Below, one piece after another: positions 16,169-26,892 of a stretch of 64,000 nt of DNA. The position numbers were made by a program, and so were the translations under genes. This DNA comes from Brachybacterium equifaecis (GTDB lineage Bacteria > Actinomycetota > Actinomycetes > Actinomycetales > Dermabacteraceae): NCBI RefSeq assembly GCF_023509525.1, contig NZ_JAKNCJ010000006.1, forward strand, positions 51,268-115,267. The letters run 5' to 3'. Under the pieces are notes generated by a model, which saw nothing but the letters and a program-made list of their open reading frames with translations, made no database searches and was not told where the DNA came from. Each line of letters begins with the position of its first letter. Within the stretch, counting starts at the first letter, position 1.

Positions 16169-17659
16169 TCAGCGACCGACCGGATCGAGATAGGCATCGA
16201 CCGTCGCGCGAGTGCCGCCGTCGGGCCGATCCTCCCAGGTCAGGGTGCCGCCGAGCTCGCCCTGGACGAGGGTCTGCGCGATGTTCGTGCCGAGACCGGT
16301 CGGCGGGGTCGAGCCCATCCCCGCGCCGTCGTCCTCGATATGGATCCGCAGGCGGCTCCCCGTGCGCTCGCTGCGGATCGTGAGCGTGCCGCCCGTCGAG
16401 GACAGGCCGTGCTCCACCGCGTTGGTGGCGAGCTCGGTGATGACCAGCGCCAGCGGAGTGGCCTGCTCGGCCGGCACCATCCCGGCCTTGCCGATCTTCT
16501 CGGTGCGCACCTCCACCTGGGGCGCGCCCGTCTCGGGCGCATCCTCGCTGCGCACGGTCGCGCTGGCGGCGTCCACCGCGAGGCGCAGGCAGCGGTCGAT
16601 GACCTCGTCGAAGTACACCGCCTCCTCGCTGCCCTGCAGGAGGGACTCGTGCACCAGAGCGATCGTGGAGACCCGACGCATCGCCTCGCCGAGCGCATCG
16701 CGCGCCTCAGGGCTGCTCATGCGGCGGGACTGCAGGCGCAGCAGCGCGGCGACGGTCTGGAGGTTGTTCTTCACCCGGTGGTGAACCTCGCGGATCGTGG
16801 CGTCGCGGGTCATCAGCTCTCGCTCCCGGCGACGCAGCTCGCTGACGTCCCGCACGAGGATGATCGCGCCGACTCGCGCTCCCTGCTCGGTCAGCGGCAC
16901 GGCGCGCAGGGACAGCGTGCCGCCGCGGGCCTGCATGTCCGAGCGCCACGCCGCGCGTCCCATCAGCACCAGCGGCAGGGACTCGTCCACCGGGGAGCGC
17001 GACTGGATCAGCTCTGTGCTCAGCTCGGCGAGGGAGCGGCCGCTGAGGTCGCCGTCGACCCCGAAGCGGTGGAAGGCCGAGAGCGCATTGGGCGATGCCC
17101 ACAGCATCAGTCCCTGCTCGTCGAGCTCCACGATGCCGTCGACCACGCGCGGGGCGCCGCGGCGCGGGGCGATCGGCGCTCCGACGATCGGGTAGGCGCC
17201 CGTGGCCATCATGCGCAGCAGGTGGCGGCCCAGCTCGGCCTGCCGCGCGTCGTTCAGGCTGGCCGGGGCGAGCGGGACCGGGCATTCGACGGCGACCACG
17301 GCGACAGTGCGGGAGTCCGTGCGCACCGGGGCCAGGATCCGCAGCGCCTCCCTCTCCTCGCGCTGGACGACCGCTGCGCTGCTGCTGGCGCTGCGACCGC
17401 GCAGCACCTCGACCAGCTGAGGATCCTCCTCCTCCGTCACCAGAAGGCTCACCGGATCCTCGTAGTAGACCGTCGGCCCCGTGGTGGGCCGGCAGTGCGC
17501 CACCGCGAGCGGCCCCGCGTCCGTCAGCACCCACAGCACGAGATCCGAGCGCAGAAGGTCCGACAGGAGCGACCAGTCACCGACCAGCAGCTGCAGCCAC
17601 TCGGAGGCCTTCACATCGAAGCCGGGGACGTCGGAGAGGTACTTCGCAAGGCTCGGCAT
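16169..17659 (-). CDS. pdtaS: Soluble sensor histidine kinase PdtaS
   Basis: 496 residues, no membrane segments. The N-terminal GAF-type sensor begins MPSLAKYLSDVPG and has CRPTTGPTVYYEDPV; a PAS domain follows (about 150-265); then the HisKA_2 helix VHHRVKNNLQTVAALLRLQS (His about 293) and a HATPase with ITELATNAVEHGLSS and DDGAGMGS. This is the architecture of M. tuberculosis PdtaS, which signals to the RNA-binding antiterminator PdtaR; a PdtaR gene is not in the window. The start ATG 17659 is 6 bases from TATCCT. The intervening GGGGAG is too close to serve as a ribosome site, so I read this as leaderless. Confidence 0.93.
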   Translation of the reverse strand: MPSLAKYLSDVPGFDVKASEWLQLLVGDWSLLSDLLRSDLVLWVLTDAGPLAVAHCRPTTGPTVYYEDPVSLLVTEEEDPQLVEVLRGRSASSSAAVVQREEREALRILAPVRTDSRTVAVVAVECPVPLAPASLNDARQAELGRHLLRMMATGAYPIVGAPIAPRRGAPRVVDGIVELDEQGLMLWASPNALSAFHRFGVDGDLSGRSLAELSTELIQSRSPVDESLPLVLMGRAAWRSDMQARGGTLSLRAVPLTEQGARVGAIILVRDVSELRRRERELMTRDATIREVHHRVKNNLQTVAALLRLQSRRMSSPEARDALGEAMRRVSTIALVHESLLQGSEEAVYFDEVIDRCLRLAVDAASATVRSEDAPETGAPQVEVRTEKIGKAGMVPAEQATPLALVITELATNAVEHGLSSTGGTLTIRSERTGSRLRIHIEDDGAGMGSTPPTGLGTNIAQTLVQGELGGTLTWEDRPDGGTRATVDAYLDPVGR

Positions 17660-17665
17660 CTCCCC

Positions 17666-17671
17666 AGGATA
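17666..17671 (-). promoter_or_regulatory. -10-like element of pdtaS (leaderless)
   Basis: TATCCT on the minus strand, 6 bases before ATG 17659; fixes the start against longer frames to 17752. Confidence 0.5.
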
Positions 17672-17696
17672 GGCGGGCAGTGGCATCATGGGCGGC

Positions 17697-18203
17697 ATGC
17701 GCCTGGATGAGACCCTGCACCTGCCCCTCCGCCCCGATGCGGTCGCGGCCATGTACGCCGACCCCGCCTACGCCGCCGTGCGCGCCGAGACTCTTCACGC
17801 CGCGGACTCGAGCAGCGACATCACCGGCGATCCCGCCGGAGCATTCACCGCGACCACGCGACTGTCCCTGCCCACCGCCGGCGTGCCCGATATCGCCCGC
17901 CGGTTCGTGGGAGAGACGGTCACCGTGCGCGAGACGCAGAGCTGGTCGGCTCCCCAGGACGGCGGACGGCGCACCGGGACCATGGACATCCAGGTCGAGG
18001 GCGCACCCGCGAGCATGAGCGCGCAGCTCGAGATGATGCCCGAGGGCGAGGGCGGCACGCTGGTGCGCATCGCCGGCGATCTCGTGGCCAAGGTCCCCCT
18101 GGTGGGCGGTCGGCTCGAGAAGGCGGCTCTCCCCTATGTCTCGAAGATCCTGCGGGCCGAGGAGCGCTCCGCCGCGACGTACGCTGCGCGCACAGCCGAC
18201 TGA
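17697..18203 (+). CDS. DUF2505 family protein
   Basis: 168 residues. Soluble single-domain protein opening MRLDETLHLPLRPDAVAAMY, with a central RFVGETVTVRETQSW and a C-terminal LVAKVPLVGGRLEKAALPYV, the pattern of DUF2505 (a START/polyketide-cyclase-like fold, small-molecule binding suspected). Function unknown. Another ATG 9 bases upstream is possible; a CATCAT hexamer 7 bases before 17697 may be the -10 of a leaderless transcript. Divergent from pdtaS with only 37 bases between the starts. Confidence 0.85.
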   Translation: MRLDETLHLPLRPDAVAAMYADPAYAAVRAETLHAADSSSDITGDPAGAFTATTRLSLPTAGVPDIARRFVGETVTVRETQSWSAPQDGGRRTGTMDIQVEGAPASMSAQLEMMPEGEGGTLVRIAGDLVAKVPLVGGRLEKAALPYVSKILRAEERSAATYAARTAD

Positions 18204-18285
18204 GCCCGCTCCAGCACGCGGCCGGGGCTGGGGTCGGCCCTCGGGCCTGCCGCAGCCGGTGGGCCGGTTCCGACCGGAACTCCGT

Positions 18286-18741
18286 TCAGCTTCCGGCTGC
18301 GTCCTCGCCCTCGGCGAAGGCCAGCGCCGAGGCTCCCTCGCTGCGGTCGAACCAGAGCAGCGCAGGATCGGTGTCGTCCGCCGCGGCGTCCGCACCCACG
18401 AGCTCGCTCACGTGCGCGCTCGCCAGCAGCATCTGCGCCCCTTCGCGCAGGCGCAGTCCGAAGGCCCCGCCCTCAGCAGAGCGCTCCTCGACGGCGGAAT
18501 CCGGGACGTCGCCCGCGAGGATGATGATTCGACGGTCGGAGGCGCCCTCCTCCTGGAAGGCGGCGTAGGCGGCATCCTGGATCGCCTCGTACTCGAGGTC
18601 CTCAAGGTCCGCTCCCGGGTTCTCCGCGAGGGTCTGCGCGCTCACGCCCCATGCGAGCCGTCCCGCCTCCAGGTCGATCCGGGCCGCTCCCGCGCGCAGC
18701 GGGGCCTCGTCTGAAGGGGCAGCAGGGGCGAAGATCCTCAT
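18286..18741 (-). CDS. DUF6912 family protein
   Basis: 151 residues. Begins MRIFAPAAPSD, has ENPGADLEDLEYEAIQDAAY and RRIIILAGDVPDSAVEE, the conserved features of an uncharacterised actinobacterial family. No membrane helix or catalytic motif is evident; acidic overall. Its ATG overlaps the stop of the CpaE-like gene (ATGA), so it is the third gene of the SAF-CpaE-DUF6912 operon and may work with that system. Confidence 0.8.
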   Translation of the reverse strand: MRIFAPAAPSDEAPLRAGAARIDLEAGRLAWGVSAQTLAENPGADLEDLEYEAIQDAAYAAFQEEGASDRRIIILAGDVPDSAVEERSAEGGAFGLRLREGAQMLLASAHVSELVGADAAADDTDPALLWFDRSEGASALAFAEGEDAAGS

Positions 18742-19949
18742 GGCGCAATCCTGTCACGGTGCGCGGCGCTGATTTGCGCGGCGAGCGCGCGGATCGCTGT
18801 GCGCAGCGGCGAGCGCGGGGCGGATTCGAGCAGGAGCGTCCCGTCCCATGCGCTGCGGCGGCAGGTCGCCGGGTCGTCGGGCAGCACGTGCACGGCCGAG
18901 GCCGGCAGGTGCGAGAGGATCAGCTCCCGCACCCTCGCCTCCGGGACCGGAGCACCGAGCCTGTTGACGACCACCTGCAGCTCACCGGTGCGGAGCTCCT
19001 CGATCCGCTCCCGCTCCCGCACCAGTCTGGTGATGCTGACGGGATCCGCAGCGACCACGGCGAGGAGGAGATCGGCACGGCGCACAGCGCTCAGCGCCGC
19101 CGCATTGCGCTGCGGCGCGGCCGTGTCGTAGCTGAGCTCCTCGTCCTCCTCGAGGGGGGCGGCGACGTCCGCGAAGAGCACCGCGTCGCGCTCGAGCAGC
19201 CTGCTCCAGACCAGATCGAGCGATGCGGAGCGCACCTCGGCCCATCGGCTCGCGACCCCGATCCCGCTGAGCAGCCGCAGGCGCTCGCGGACAAGGGGCA
19301 GCAGGCTCTGGATGGTCGCCGCATCGAGCGTGCCCCGTGAGGCGGCGCGGCTCGCGGCGACCAGGCCGGGCGCCTCGTCGAGCACGCCGAGCACCTGGGT
19401 GAGCGACGGACCGTAGGTGTCGGCATCCACGAGGATGCTCTCGGAGCCCAGGGCTGCGACCTCCGCCGCGAGGTTGACCGCGAGCGTGGAGCGGCCGGGC
19501 GAGCCCGTCGGACCCCAGAGGGCCACGAGGGTCCCGCGCTGCTCAGTGGGCTCGAGCGGGTTCTCCAGCCACGCGGTACTGTCGCCCTCCGCGCCCGGGG
19601 CGAGGGCGCTCTCGCAGGCCTCGAGCAGCTCCTGGAGCGGTGAGGCGGAGTCGATGATCGCGGAGATCCCCATCGCGGCGGCCGAGGCTGCGGGCTCGGC
19701 ATCCGGAGGGCGCAGGCCGACGACAGCCGTGCCCGTGCGCGCCAGCTCGGCAGCGGCTTCGCGGTCCATGCCGCGCACCCCGATATCGATGAGCACCACG
19801 TCGCCGATGCCGGCCGCCGCGACCGCGAGGGTCTCCGGGAGATCCGCGCAACGCCGCACGATCCGTGCGCGCCTGTGCGGATCGCGCGCGACGTCGTGGG
19901 CGATGCGCACCTCATCGGCGCCGCTCGCGCACAGGACCAGATCGATCAC
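18738..19949 (-). CDS. CpaE/Ssd-like MinD-superfamily ATPase
   Basis: 403 residues from GTG 19949. The N-terminal ~130 residues form a degenerate receiver-like domain (VVLIDIGVRGMDREAAAELA). The C-terminal domain is MinD-like: LVALWGPTGSPGRSTLAVNL is a deviant Walker A in which the usual first Lys of KGGxGKT is missing and the final K-S/T is R-S, ILVDADTYGPSLTQVL is the Walker A' and VLFADVAAPLEEDEE the Walker B region. CpaE-type proteins localise Tad machinery; the actinobacterial relative Ssd affects septation. Overlaps SAF gene upstream by GTGA. The altered P-loop suggests weakened or no ATP hydrolysis (inference). Confidence 0.82.
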   Translation of the reverse strand: MIDLVLCASGADEVRIAHDVARDPHRRARIVRRCADLPETLAVAAAGIGDVVLIDIGVRGMDREAAAELARTGTAVVGLRPPDAEPAASAAAMGISAIIDSASPLQELLEACESALAPGAEGDSTAWLENPLEPTEQRGTLVALWGPTGSPGRSTLAVNLAAEVAALGSESILVDADTYGPSLTQVLGVLDEAPGLVAASRAASRGTLDAATIQSLLPLVRERLRLLSGIGVASRWAEVRSASLDLVWSRLLERDAVLFADVAAPLEEDEELSYDTAAPQRNAAALSAVRRADLLLAVVAADPVSITRLVRERERIEELRTGELQVVVNRLGAPVPEARVRELILSHLPASAVHVLPDDPATCRRSAWDGTLLLESAPRSPLRTAIRALAAQISAAHRDRIAP

Positions 19950-20584
19950 GGGCTCACCCCGGCGGCGCCGGGCACACCGATCACATCCAGCCTGTCCTCC
20001 TGCGCGATCGCCTCGAGCACGGCGGGAAGGCTGGCGGAGGGCACCAGGACCTCGACGCTCTGGGAGCGCATCCCCAGCGAGCTGCCCTCCTCGACGGAGC
20101 GCACGATGGCCCCTTCGACGAGGAGCTCGGCCGCGGCCCCGGTCTCGCCGTCGCCCTCCTCGGTGCGCCACAGCTCGACGGCGCTGCCCGTGGTGACGGA
20201 GTCCGCGACCGCGCGGTCGACAGGGATGACCACGGGGCGCAGGTCCGCTCCGCCGCCCTGGCCGATCGCGGAGACCGGAAGGAGCTCGCCGGCGCGCACG
20301 CTCTGCATCGCGGTCGAGCCCTCGGGGATCTGCTGGGGGCTCGAGGCGTAGAGCCGCTCCTGATCGCCCAGTCGCACCTCGGTCGCGCTGAACGAATCGG
20401 CGCTGATCGGATCCCCCACCACGATGTCGCTCCGCGCGACGAGCACGGTGGTCGTGGCGGAGATGCGCGCGGCGAGGAGCGCCCCCAGCAGCACGCTGAT
20501 CAGCACCAGGACGATGCCGACGATCAGGCGCGGATCCTTCCATCGGGGCCGGCGCAGCCTCATCAGTGCTGGTGGTGCGCTCAT
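19946..20584 (-). CDS. SAF domain protein, CpaB/RcpC-like
   Basis: 212 residues from ATG 20584, preceded by GGAGGAG. One membrane helix (about residues 20-42, LIVGIVLVLISVLLGALLAA) anchors an extracytoplasmic SAF domain: VLVARSDIVVGDPISADSFS then MQSVRAGELLPVSAI. CpaB/RcpC proteins are periplasmic or wall components of Tad pilus systems. It heads a three-gene operon with the CpaE-like and DUF6912 genes, about 10 kb from the tad cluster, and probably supplies its missing parts. Confidence 0.82.
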   Translation of the reverse strand: MSAPPALMRLRRPRWKDPRLIVGIVLVLISVLLGALLAARISATTTVLVARSDIVVGDPISADSFSATEVRLGDQERLYASSPQQIPEGSTAMQSVRAGELLPVSAIGQGGGADLRPVVIPVDRAVADSVTTGSAVELWRTEEGDGETGAAAELLVEGAIVRSVEEGSSLGMRSQSVEVLVPSASLPAVLEAIAQEDRLDVIGVPGAAGVSP

Positions 20585-20785
20585 GTGACTCCTCCGGGCG
20601 ATGGGACGGAACGGGCCTTCCCGGCAGAGCGTACGGGACGGGGCGCTCCGGCGGAGGCGCATGCGCGATTCTGTGGAAACGTGCGTTCACACGAGCCGGA
20701 AGGAGTTCTCCACATGCTCCGCTCGGCGGTCCTCGGCGAGCGCGCGCAGTGGAACAATGGCTGCGACCCGTCCACGAGGAGACCC

Positions 20786-21037
20786 ATGGCACCCCGCTTC
20801 ATCCCGCTCGCCGATGTCGCTGAGCAGCTCTCGATCTCAGCCTCCCAGGCGTACGCCCTGGTGCGCTCGGGCGACCTGCGCGCGATCAAGGTGGGCGGGC
20901 GCGGCCAGTGGCGCGTCGAGGTCAGCGAGCTGGAGGCCTACATCGAGCGCTCCTACGCGGCGACGGAGACCTTCCTCGCCCAGGAGCAGGAGCTGGAGCA
21001 GGCCGAGAGCGCGCAGGCGGCACGCACTCGCCGCTGA
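20786..21037 (+). CDS. Small excisionase/BldC-like HTH protein
   Basis: 83 residues. FIPLADVAEQLSISASQAYALV plus GRGQWRVEVSELEAYIERSY is a MerR-type winged helix as in excisionases and BldC. The C-terminus is a Glu/Gln/Ala-rich helix. GAGGAG lies 6 bases before ATG 20786. Divergent from the SAF operon with 201 bases between starts, so it may regulate that operon. Targets unknown. Confidence 0.85.
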   Translation: MAPRFIPLADVAEQLSISASQAYALVRSGDLRAIKVGGRGQWRVEVSELEAYIERSYAATETFLAQEQELEQAESAQAARTRR

Positions 21038-21148
21038 GAGCACGCTCCCCCGGGGGCGCAGGATCCCTCAGCCCGCAGAAGCCCACGGGGTGACCCGCCT
21101 GCGGGCGCGCGTCTGCCAGACATCACGGGCGCAGCCCCTCGGGCGGAC

Positions 21149-21703
21149 TCAGCCGCCCGCCTCCGCGGCGACCATCACGATTGCCTCGAGGGCGATCGCC
21201 ATCACTGCGCCCTCGCGCGCCCCGCTCGCTTCACCGGTGGGCACGGAGCGCAGATCCAGCATGTCCTCCCCCACGCCGGCGATCGTCCCGATCGCCTGGG
21301 CCGAGGCCGTCTCGATGCGCACGAGCGCACGATCCCGGCTGAGCGCCCGCAGCTCGTGCTGCAGGCTCGCCGGTGAGAGCCGGGACGCGGGGGCCGGACG
21401 AGCGCGCTGAGGGAGCCCCTCGATCATCTCGATGCCTGCGAGCGGCACCCAGATCCTGAGGCTCCCGCGCCCTCGTGCGAGCCGGACCCACTGGCCGCCC
21501 ACTTCCTCCACGGTGCCGGCGGCACGATGCCCTGCGCGCAGACGCAGGGCCAGGGGCGCGCCCGCGCTCGCGCGCAGTCGGTCGGCGATCGTGATCTGCG
21601 CGCGCTCCGCCCTGGTGAGCTCCTCGGTGACCGCCCGCCGCTCCTCGTCCTCGGCATGGCGCATGCGCCCTTCAAGGTCCTCGAACATGCCCTCGATGTC
21701 CAT
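21149..21703 (-). CDS. Conserved actinobacterial protein of unknown function
   Basis: 184 residues. N-terminal coiled-coil-like segment MDIEGMFEDLEGRMRHAEDE (to about residue 45), then two beta-rich modules: GHRAAGTVEEVGGQWVRLAR and VRIETASAQAIGTIAGVGED...LRS, resembling a duplicated small-barrel (Sm- or SH3-like) domain. No catalytic motif. I do not recognise a named family. ATG 21703 is 7 bases from a TACAGT hexamer, suggesting a leaderless transcript. Confidence 0.75.
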   Translation of the reverse strand: MDIEGMFEDLEGRMRHAEDEERRAVTEELTRAERAQITIADRLRASAGAPLALRLRAGHRAAGTVEEVGGQWVRLARGRGSLRIWVPLAGIEMIEGLPQRARPAPASRLSPASLQHELRALSRDRALVRIETASAQAIGTIAGVGEDMLDLRSVPTGEASGAREGAVMAIALEAIVMVAAEAGG

Positions 21704-21710
21704 GGCGGCC

Positions 21711-21716
21711 ACTGTA
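21711..21716 (-). promoter_or_regulatory. -10-like element of the unknown-function gene at 21149-21703 (leaderless)
   Basis: TACAGT on the minus strand, 7 bases before ATG 21703. Confidence 0.45.
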
Positions 21717-21741
21717 GGCGCTCGGCGGATCGCTGAACCTC

Positions 21742-21770
21742 TTGCCGATCGCGTCAACACGGTCTAGATT
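21742..21770 (+). promoter_or_regulatory. Sigma70-type promoter of the LysM gene
   Basis: TTGCCG (21742-21747), 17-base spacer, TAGATT (21765-21770). This is the best -35/-10 pair in the window and lies in an unusually AT-rich stretch. Predicted start near 21777 gives a leader of about 93 bases. Confidence 0.6.
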
Positions 21771-21802
21771 GCCTCTATCGACATCAAACTGCATCAACCG
21801 CA

Positions 21803-21814
21803 TCCATCGATGGA
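21803..21814. promoter_or_regulatory. 12-bp palindrome in the LysM-gene leader
   Basis: TCCATCGATGGA is perfectly self-complementary and lies about 30 bases downstream of the predicted start; candidate operator. Confidence 0.35.
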
Positions 21815-21869
21815 CTGAGATGGAAGCAGCCAGGAGCACCTGGAGCAGCGCAGAGCCCAAGGGGGAGAA

Positions 21870-23144
21870 ATGCACACCACGCAGCTGAGGAGCGCAGAGC
21901 CGGGCCTCCCTGCGCCCGTCGCTCCGGAAGCGGACGAGCGTGCCTGCAGCAACCAGGTGCAGAGTCCCAGCGCAGCGATGCTCGCTCTGCTCCATCTCAT
22001 CGGAGCATCGGCCGCAGGGCTCGCCGCTGCCGCGCTCGCGCTCGGCGCAGGCCGACTGTGGCCCGGCTCCGACGCCTGGGGCACCTCCGCTCTCACGGCC
22101 ATGGCACTGGCCGCGGTGGCCGTGATCGCGGCCGCGCTGTGCGCGTATCTCTGCGCGATCTGGGCCCTCGCCGCCGCAGTGCTGTGCATCGGCCCCTCTC
22201 GTTCGGGTGGCAGGCTCCTGCTGATCACGCTGCGAGCACTCGCTCCGCGGCTGGCCTCGCGCGTGGGAGCGACACTCGCGCTGACGACGGTCTCGGCAGG
22301 GCTGCTGATGGGACCGGCTTCGGCCGCCGCACCCGCCGCGGCGAGCCCTGCGATCGGGGCACCGGCTGCGGCAGCGGCGCCGATCTCGGCGACCGCGGCC
22401 CTCTCGGGCATCACGGGCACGACGGGCGCCACGCCCATCGGGGGCGGCGCGCCGGCTCATCGTCTCCCCGATGTCCTCCCGCCTCCCGTCGACACCTCGG
22501 CCGCGCAGACCCCCGGGAACGAGCGCGCGTCAGGGCGCAGCGCCGCGATCGCGTCCTCCCGCGGTGCGTCGACCCATGCGGCGGCGCTCCCGGCTCTGCT
22601 TCCCTCCGCCGGCGATCGCGACCCGGACCTCGCCTCGCCGCGCCCGCCTGCCGGTTCGCCTGAGACTCCTCGGCCCGCCGGGCCGACTGCTCCGCCGACC
22701 ACTGAGCCCTCCTCCGCGACGCCGACTGCGGCTGAACCGACTGTCCCTGGACAGCCGATCACTGCGCAGGAGACCCCCGCGCCGCCGACGTCCGATGCAG
22801 CCGCCGGGGGCACTGCCCGCCCGCTTCCCTCGCTGGGGTGGAGCGAGCAGCCGAGCGCGACGCCTCCCGCCGCTCCCTCCGGAGCGAGGCCGTCCCGCCA
22901 GGGCCCCGCGGGCCCGTCTGCCGGCCGCATGGGCACGGTCACGGTCACAGAGGGCGAGAGCCTCTGGAGCATCACCGATGACCTGCTCGGCCCGGGAGTC
23001 GACTCTCCCGCGGCCATCGCCGCGCTCTGGCCCGATCTGTACGAGACGAACCGCGCCGTGATCGGGGCGGACCCCGATCAGATCGAGCCCGGCCAGATCC
23101 TCACCATCCCCGCTTCCATCACTGCTCCCGAGGAGACCCCATGA
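21870..23144 (+). CDS. LysM domain membrane protein
   Basis: 424 residues, ATG preceded by AAGGGGGAG. Three hydrophobic helices: about residues 32-60, 68-105 and 125-150. A long Pro/Ala/Thr/Ser-rich low-complexity region (about 150-350) follows, then a C-terminal LysM: GTVTVTEGESLWSITDDLLG, DLYETNRAVIGADPDQIEPG, QILTIPA. LysM binds N-acetylglucosamine chains, so the protein probably anchors in the membrane, spans the wall with the Pro-rich arm and touches peptidoglycan. Overlaps the Rv3235-family gene by 4 bases (ATGA). Confidence 0.88.
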   Translation: MHTTQLRSAEPGLPAPVAPEADERACSNQVQSPSAAMLALLHLIGASAAGLAAAALALGAGRLWPGSDAWGTSALTAMALAAVAVIAAALCAYLCAIWALAAAVLCIGPSRSGGRLLLITLRALAPRLASRVGATLALTTVSAGLLMGPASAAAPAAASPAIGAPAAAAAPISATAALSGITGTTGATPIGGGAPAHRLPDVLPPPVDTSAAQTPGNERASGRSAAIASSRGASTHAAALPALLPSAGDRDPDLASPRPPAGSPETPRPAGPTAPPTTEPSSATPTAAEPTVPGQPITAQETPAPPTSDAAAGGTARPLPSLGWSEQPSATPPAAPSGARPSRQGPAGPSAGRMGTVTVTEGESLWSITDDLLGPGVDSPAAIAALWPDLYETNRAVIGADPDQIEPGQILTIPASITAPEETP

Positions 23145-23539
23145 CCGCCACCGACCATCGCGTCCCCACGCAGCCGCAGTCCGCCGGAGGGGACCCCACG
23201 GACCCGCTGGTCGCCGCGCGTCTCGTCGAGAGCGTCGCCCGGTATGCGGTCGAGATCGTGCGCGACGCACGGCCCGTCACCGCCCTCTCCCGGCTCGCGA
23301 TCCCCGAGGTCACCGCGAGCCTGGCCCGCCGTGCGAACCTGACCCGCCGCATCCGCGGGATCAGCGGGCGGCCCCCGCGGGTGCGGCTTGCCATCACCGG
23401 CGTGCGCACCTGCGTGGTGAATCCCAAGGTGGTGGAGGCCAGCGCCGTCGTGCGGGAGCCCGACCGCGCCCGGTTCATCGCGATGCGCTGGGAACTGCGG
23501 CACACGGGCTGGCGGATCACTGTGCTCGAGATCGGCTGA
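23141..23539 (+). CDS. Rv3235 family protein
   Basis: 132 residues, soluble. After a polar N-terminus the conserved core reads LVESVARYAVEIVRDARPVT, RRIRGISGRPPRVRLAI and a C-terminal MRWELRHTGWRITVLEIG. It matches the actinobacterial Rv3235 family of unknown function, whose gene typically lies upstream of the convergent secA. Coupled to the LysM gene by ATGA. Confidence 0.85.
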   Translation: MTATDHRVPTQPQSAGGDPTDPLVAARLVESVARYAVEIVRDARPVTALSRLAIPEVTASLARRANLTRRIRGISGRPPRVRLAITGVRTCVVNPKVVEASAVVREPDRARFIAMRWELRHTGWRITVLEIG

Positions 23540-23584
23540 GCGGCACTTCGCAGGGCTCGCCGGCTTCGGCGAGCTGCGTCATGC

Positions 23585-23610
23585 GAGACGAGAGAGTGCG
23601 GTCTCGTCTC
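23585..23610. terminator. First hairpin between Rv3235-family gene and secA
   Basis: GAGACGAGA (23585-23593) and TCTCGTCTC (23602-23610): 9-bp perfect stem, 8-base loop, followed by TTCC. Fits termination of the plus-strand operon. Confidence 0.55.
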
Positions 23611-23632
23611 TTCCGGCGCAGCTCACAGCGCT

Positions 23633-23668
23633 GAAGGGGTGGCCGCGCGGTCGCGCGGCCACCCCTTC
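23633..23668. terminator. Bidirectional terminator at the secA 3' end
   Basis: GAAGGGGTGGCCGCGCG (23633-23649) is perfectly complementary to 23652-23668: a 17-bp inverted repeat with a very short centre. It lies 24 bases past the secA stop, between convergent operons. Confidence 0.85.
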
Positions 23669-23691
23669 GAGTGTCCCGAAGTTCGGAGGAG

Positions 23692-26544
<2,853 letters not shown>

Positions 26545-26834
26545 TCGTGCTCCTAGGTGGCGGGCCGGTGCACACCGGCCCGAGCCCTTGCGCTCGCCCC
26601 GGGGGCGGGCATCCGTGCGGCGGGCCGCTGGCAGCGTGCCCGTGGACTGGGCCCCTGCCGCGAAGCAGAGGCGCCGCCCCATCGTACGTGCCGCCGCCTG
26701 CACGCCGCCGCACCCGGTCCGTGCTGGGGCGCGGGCCGACGGGGCACCCGATCGCGGCACCGCTGCGGAGCGGGATCCCGGCTCAGCCGCGGCGCGCCGC
26801 CAGGGACGGCGTGCGCGCGGCGAAGAGGCGAAGA
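26545..26834. other. secA upstream region
   Basis: With the hpf terminator this is a 348-base gap. It must contain the secA promoter. No ORF with coding character was found on either strand. The sequence is extremely GC-rich with several inverted repeats; I cannot assign -35/-10 elements with confidence. Confidence 0.5.
26562..26581 (-). promoter_or_regulatory. Hairpin in the secA leader, just before the ribosome site
   Basis: GGGCCGGTG (26562-26570) and CACCGGCCC (26573-26581) form a perfect 9-bp inverted repeat with a 2-base centre. It ends about 8 bases upstream of the secA AGGAG. Possible translational control element of secA; an rRNA-independent explanation is chance in GC-rich DNA. Confidence 0.45.
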
Positions 26835-26871
26835 GCCGCCCGCAGCCCTGAGCCGCAGGGCTGCGGGCGGC
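26835..26871 (-). terminator. Terminator of hpf
   Basis: GCCGCCCGCAGCCCTG (26835-26850) pairs perfectly with CAGGGCTGCGGGCGGC (26856-26871): 16-bp stem, 5-base loop, 21 bases past the hpf stop. Confidence 0.85.
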
Positions 26872-26892
26872 CGAATCCTGCAGGTGCTGTGC

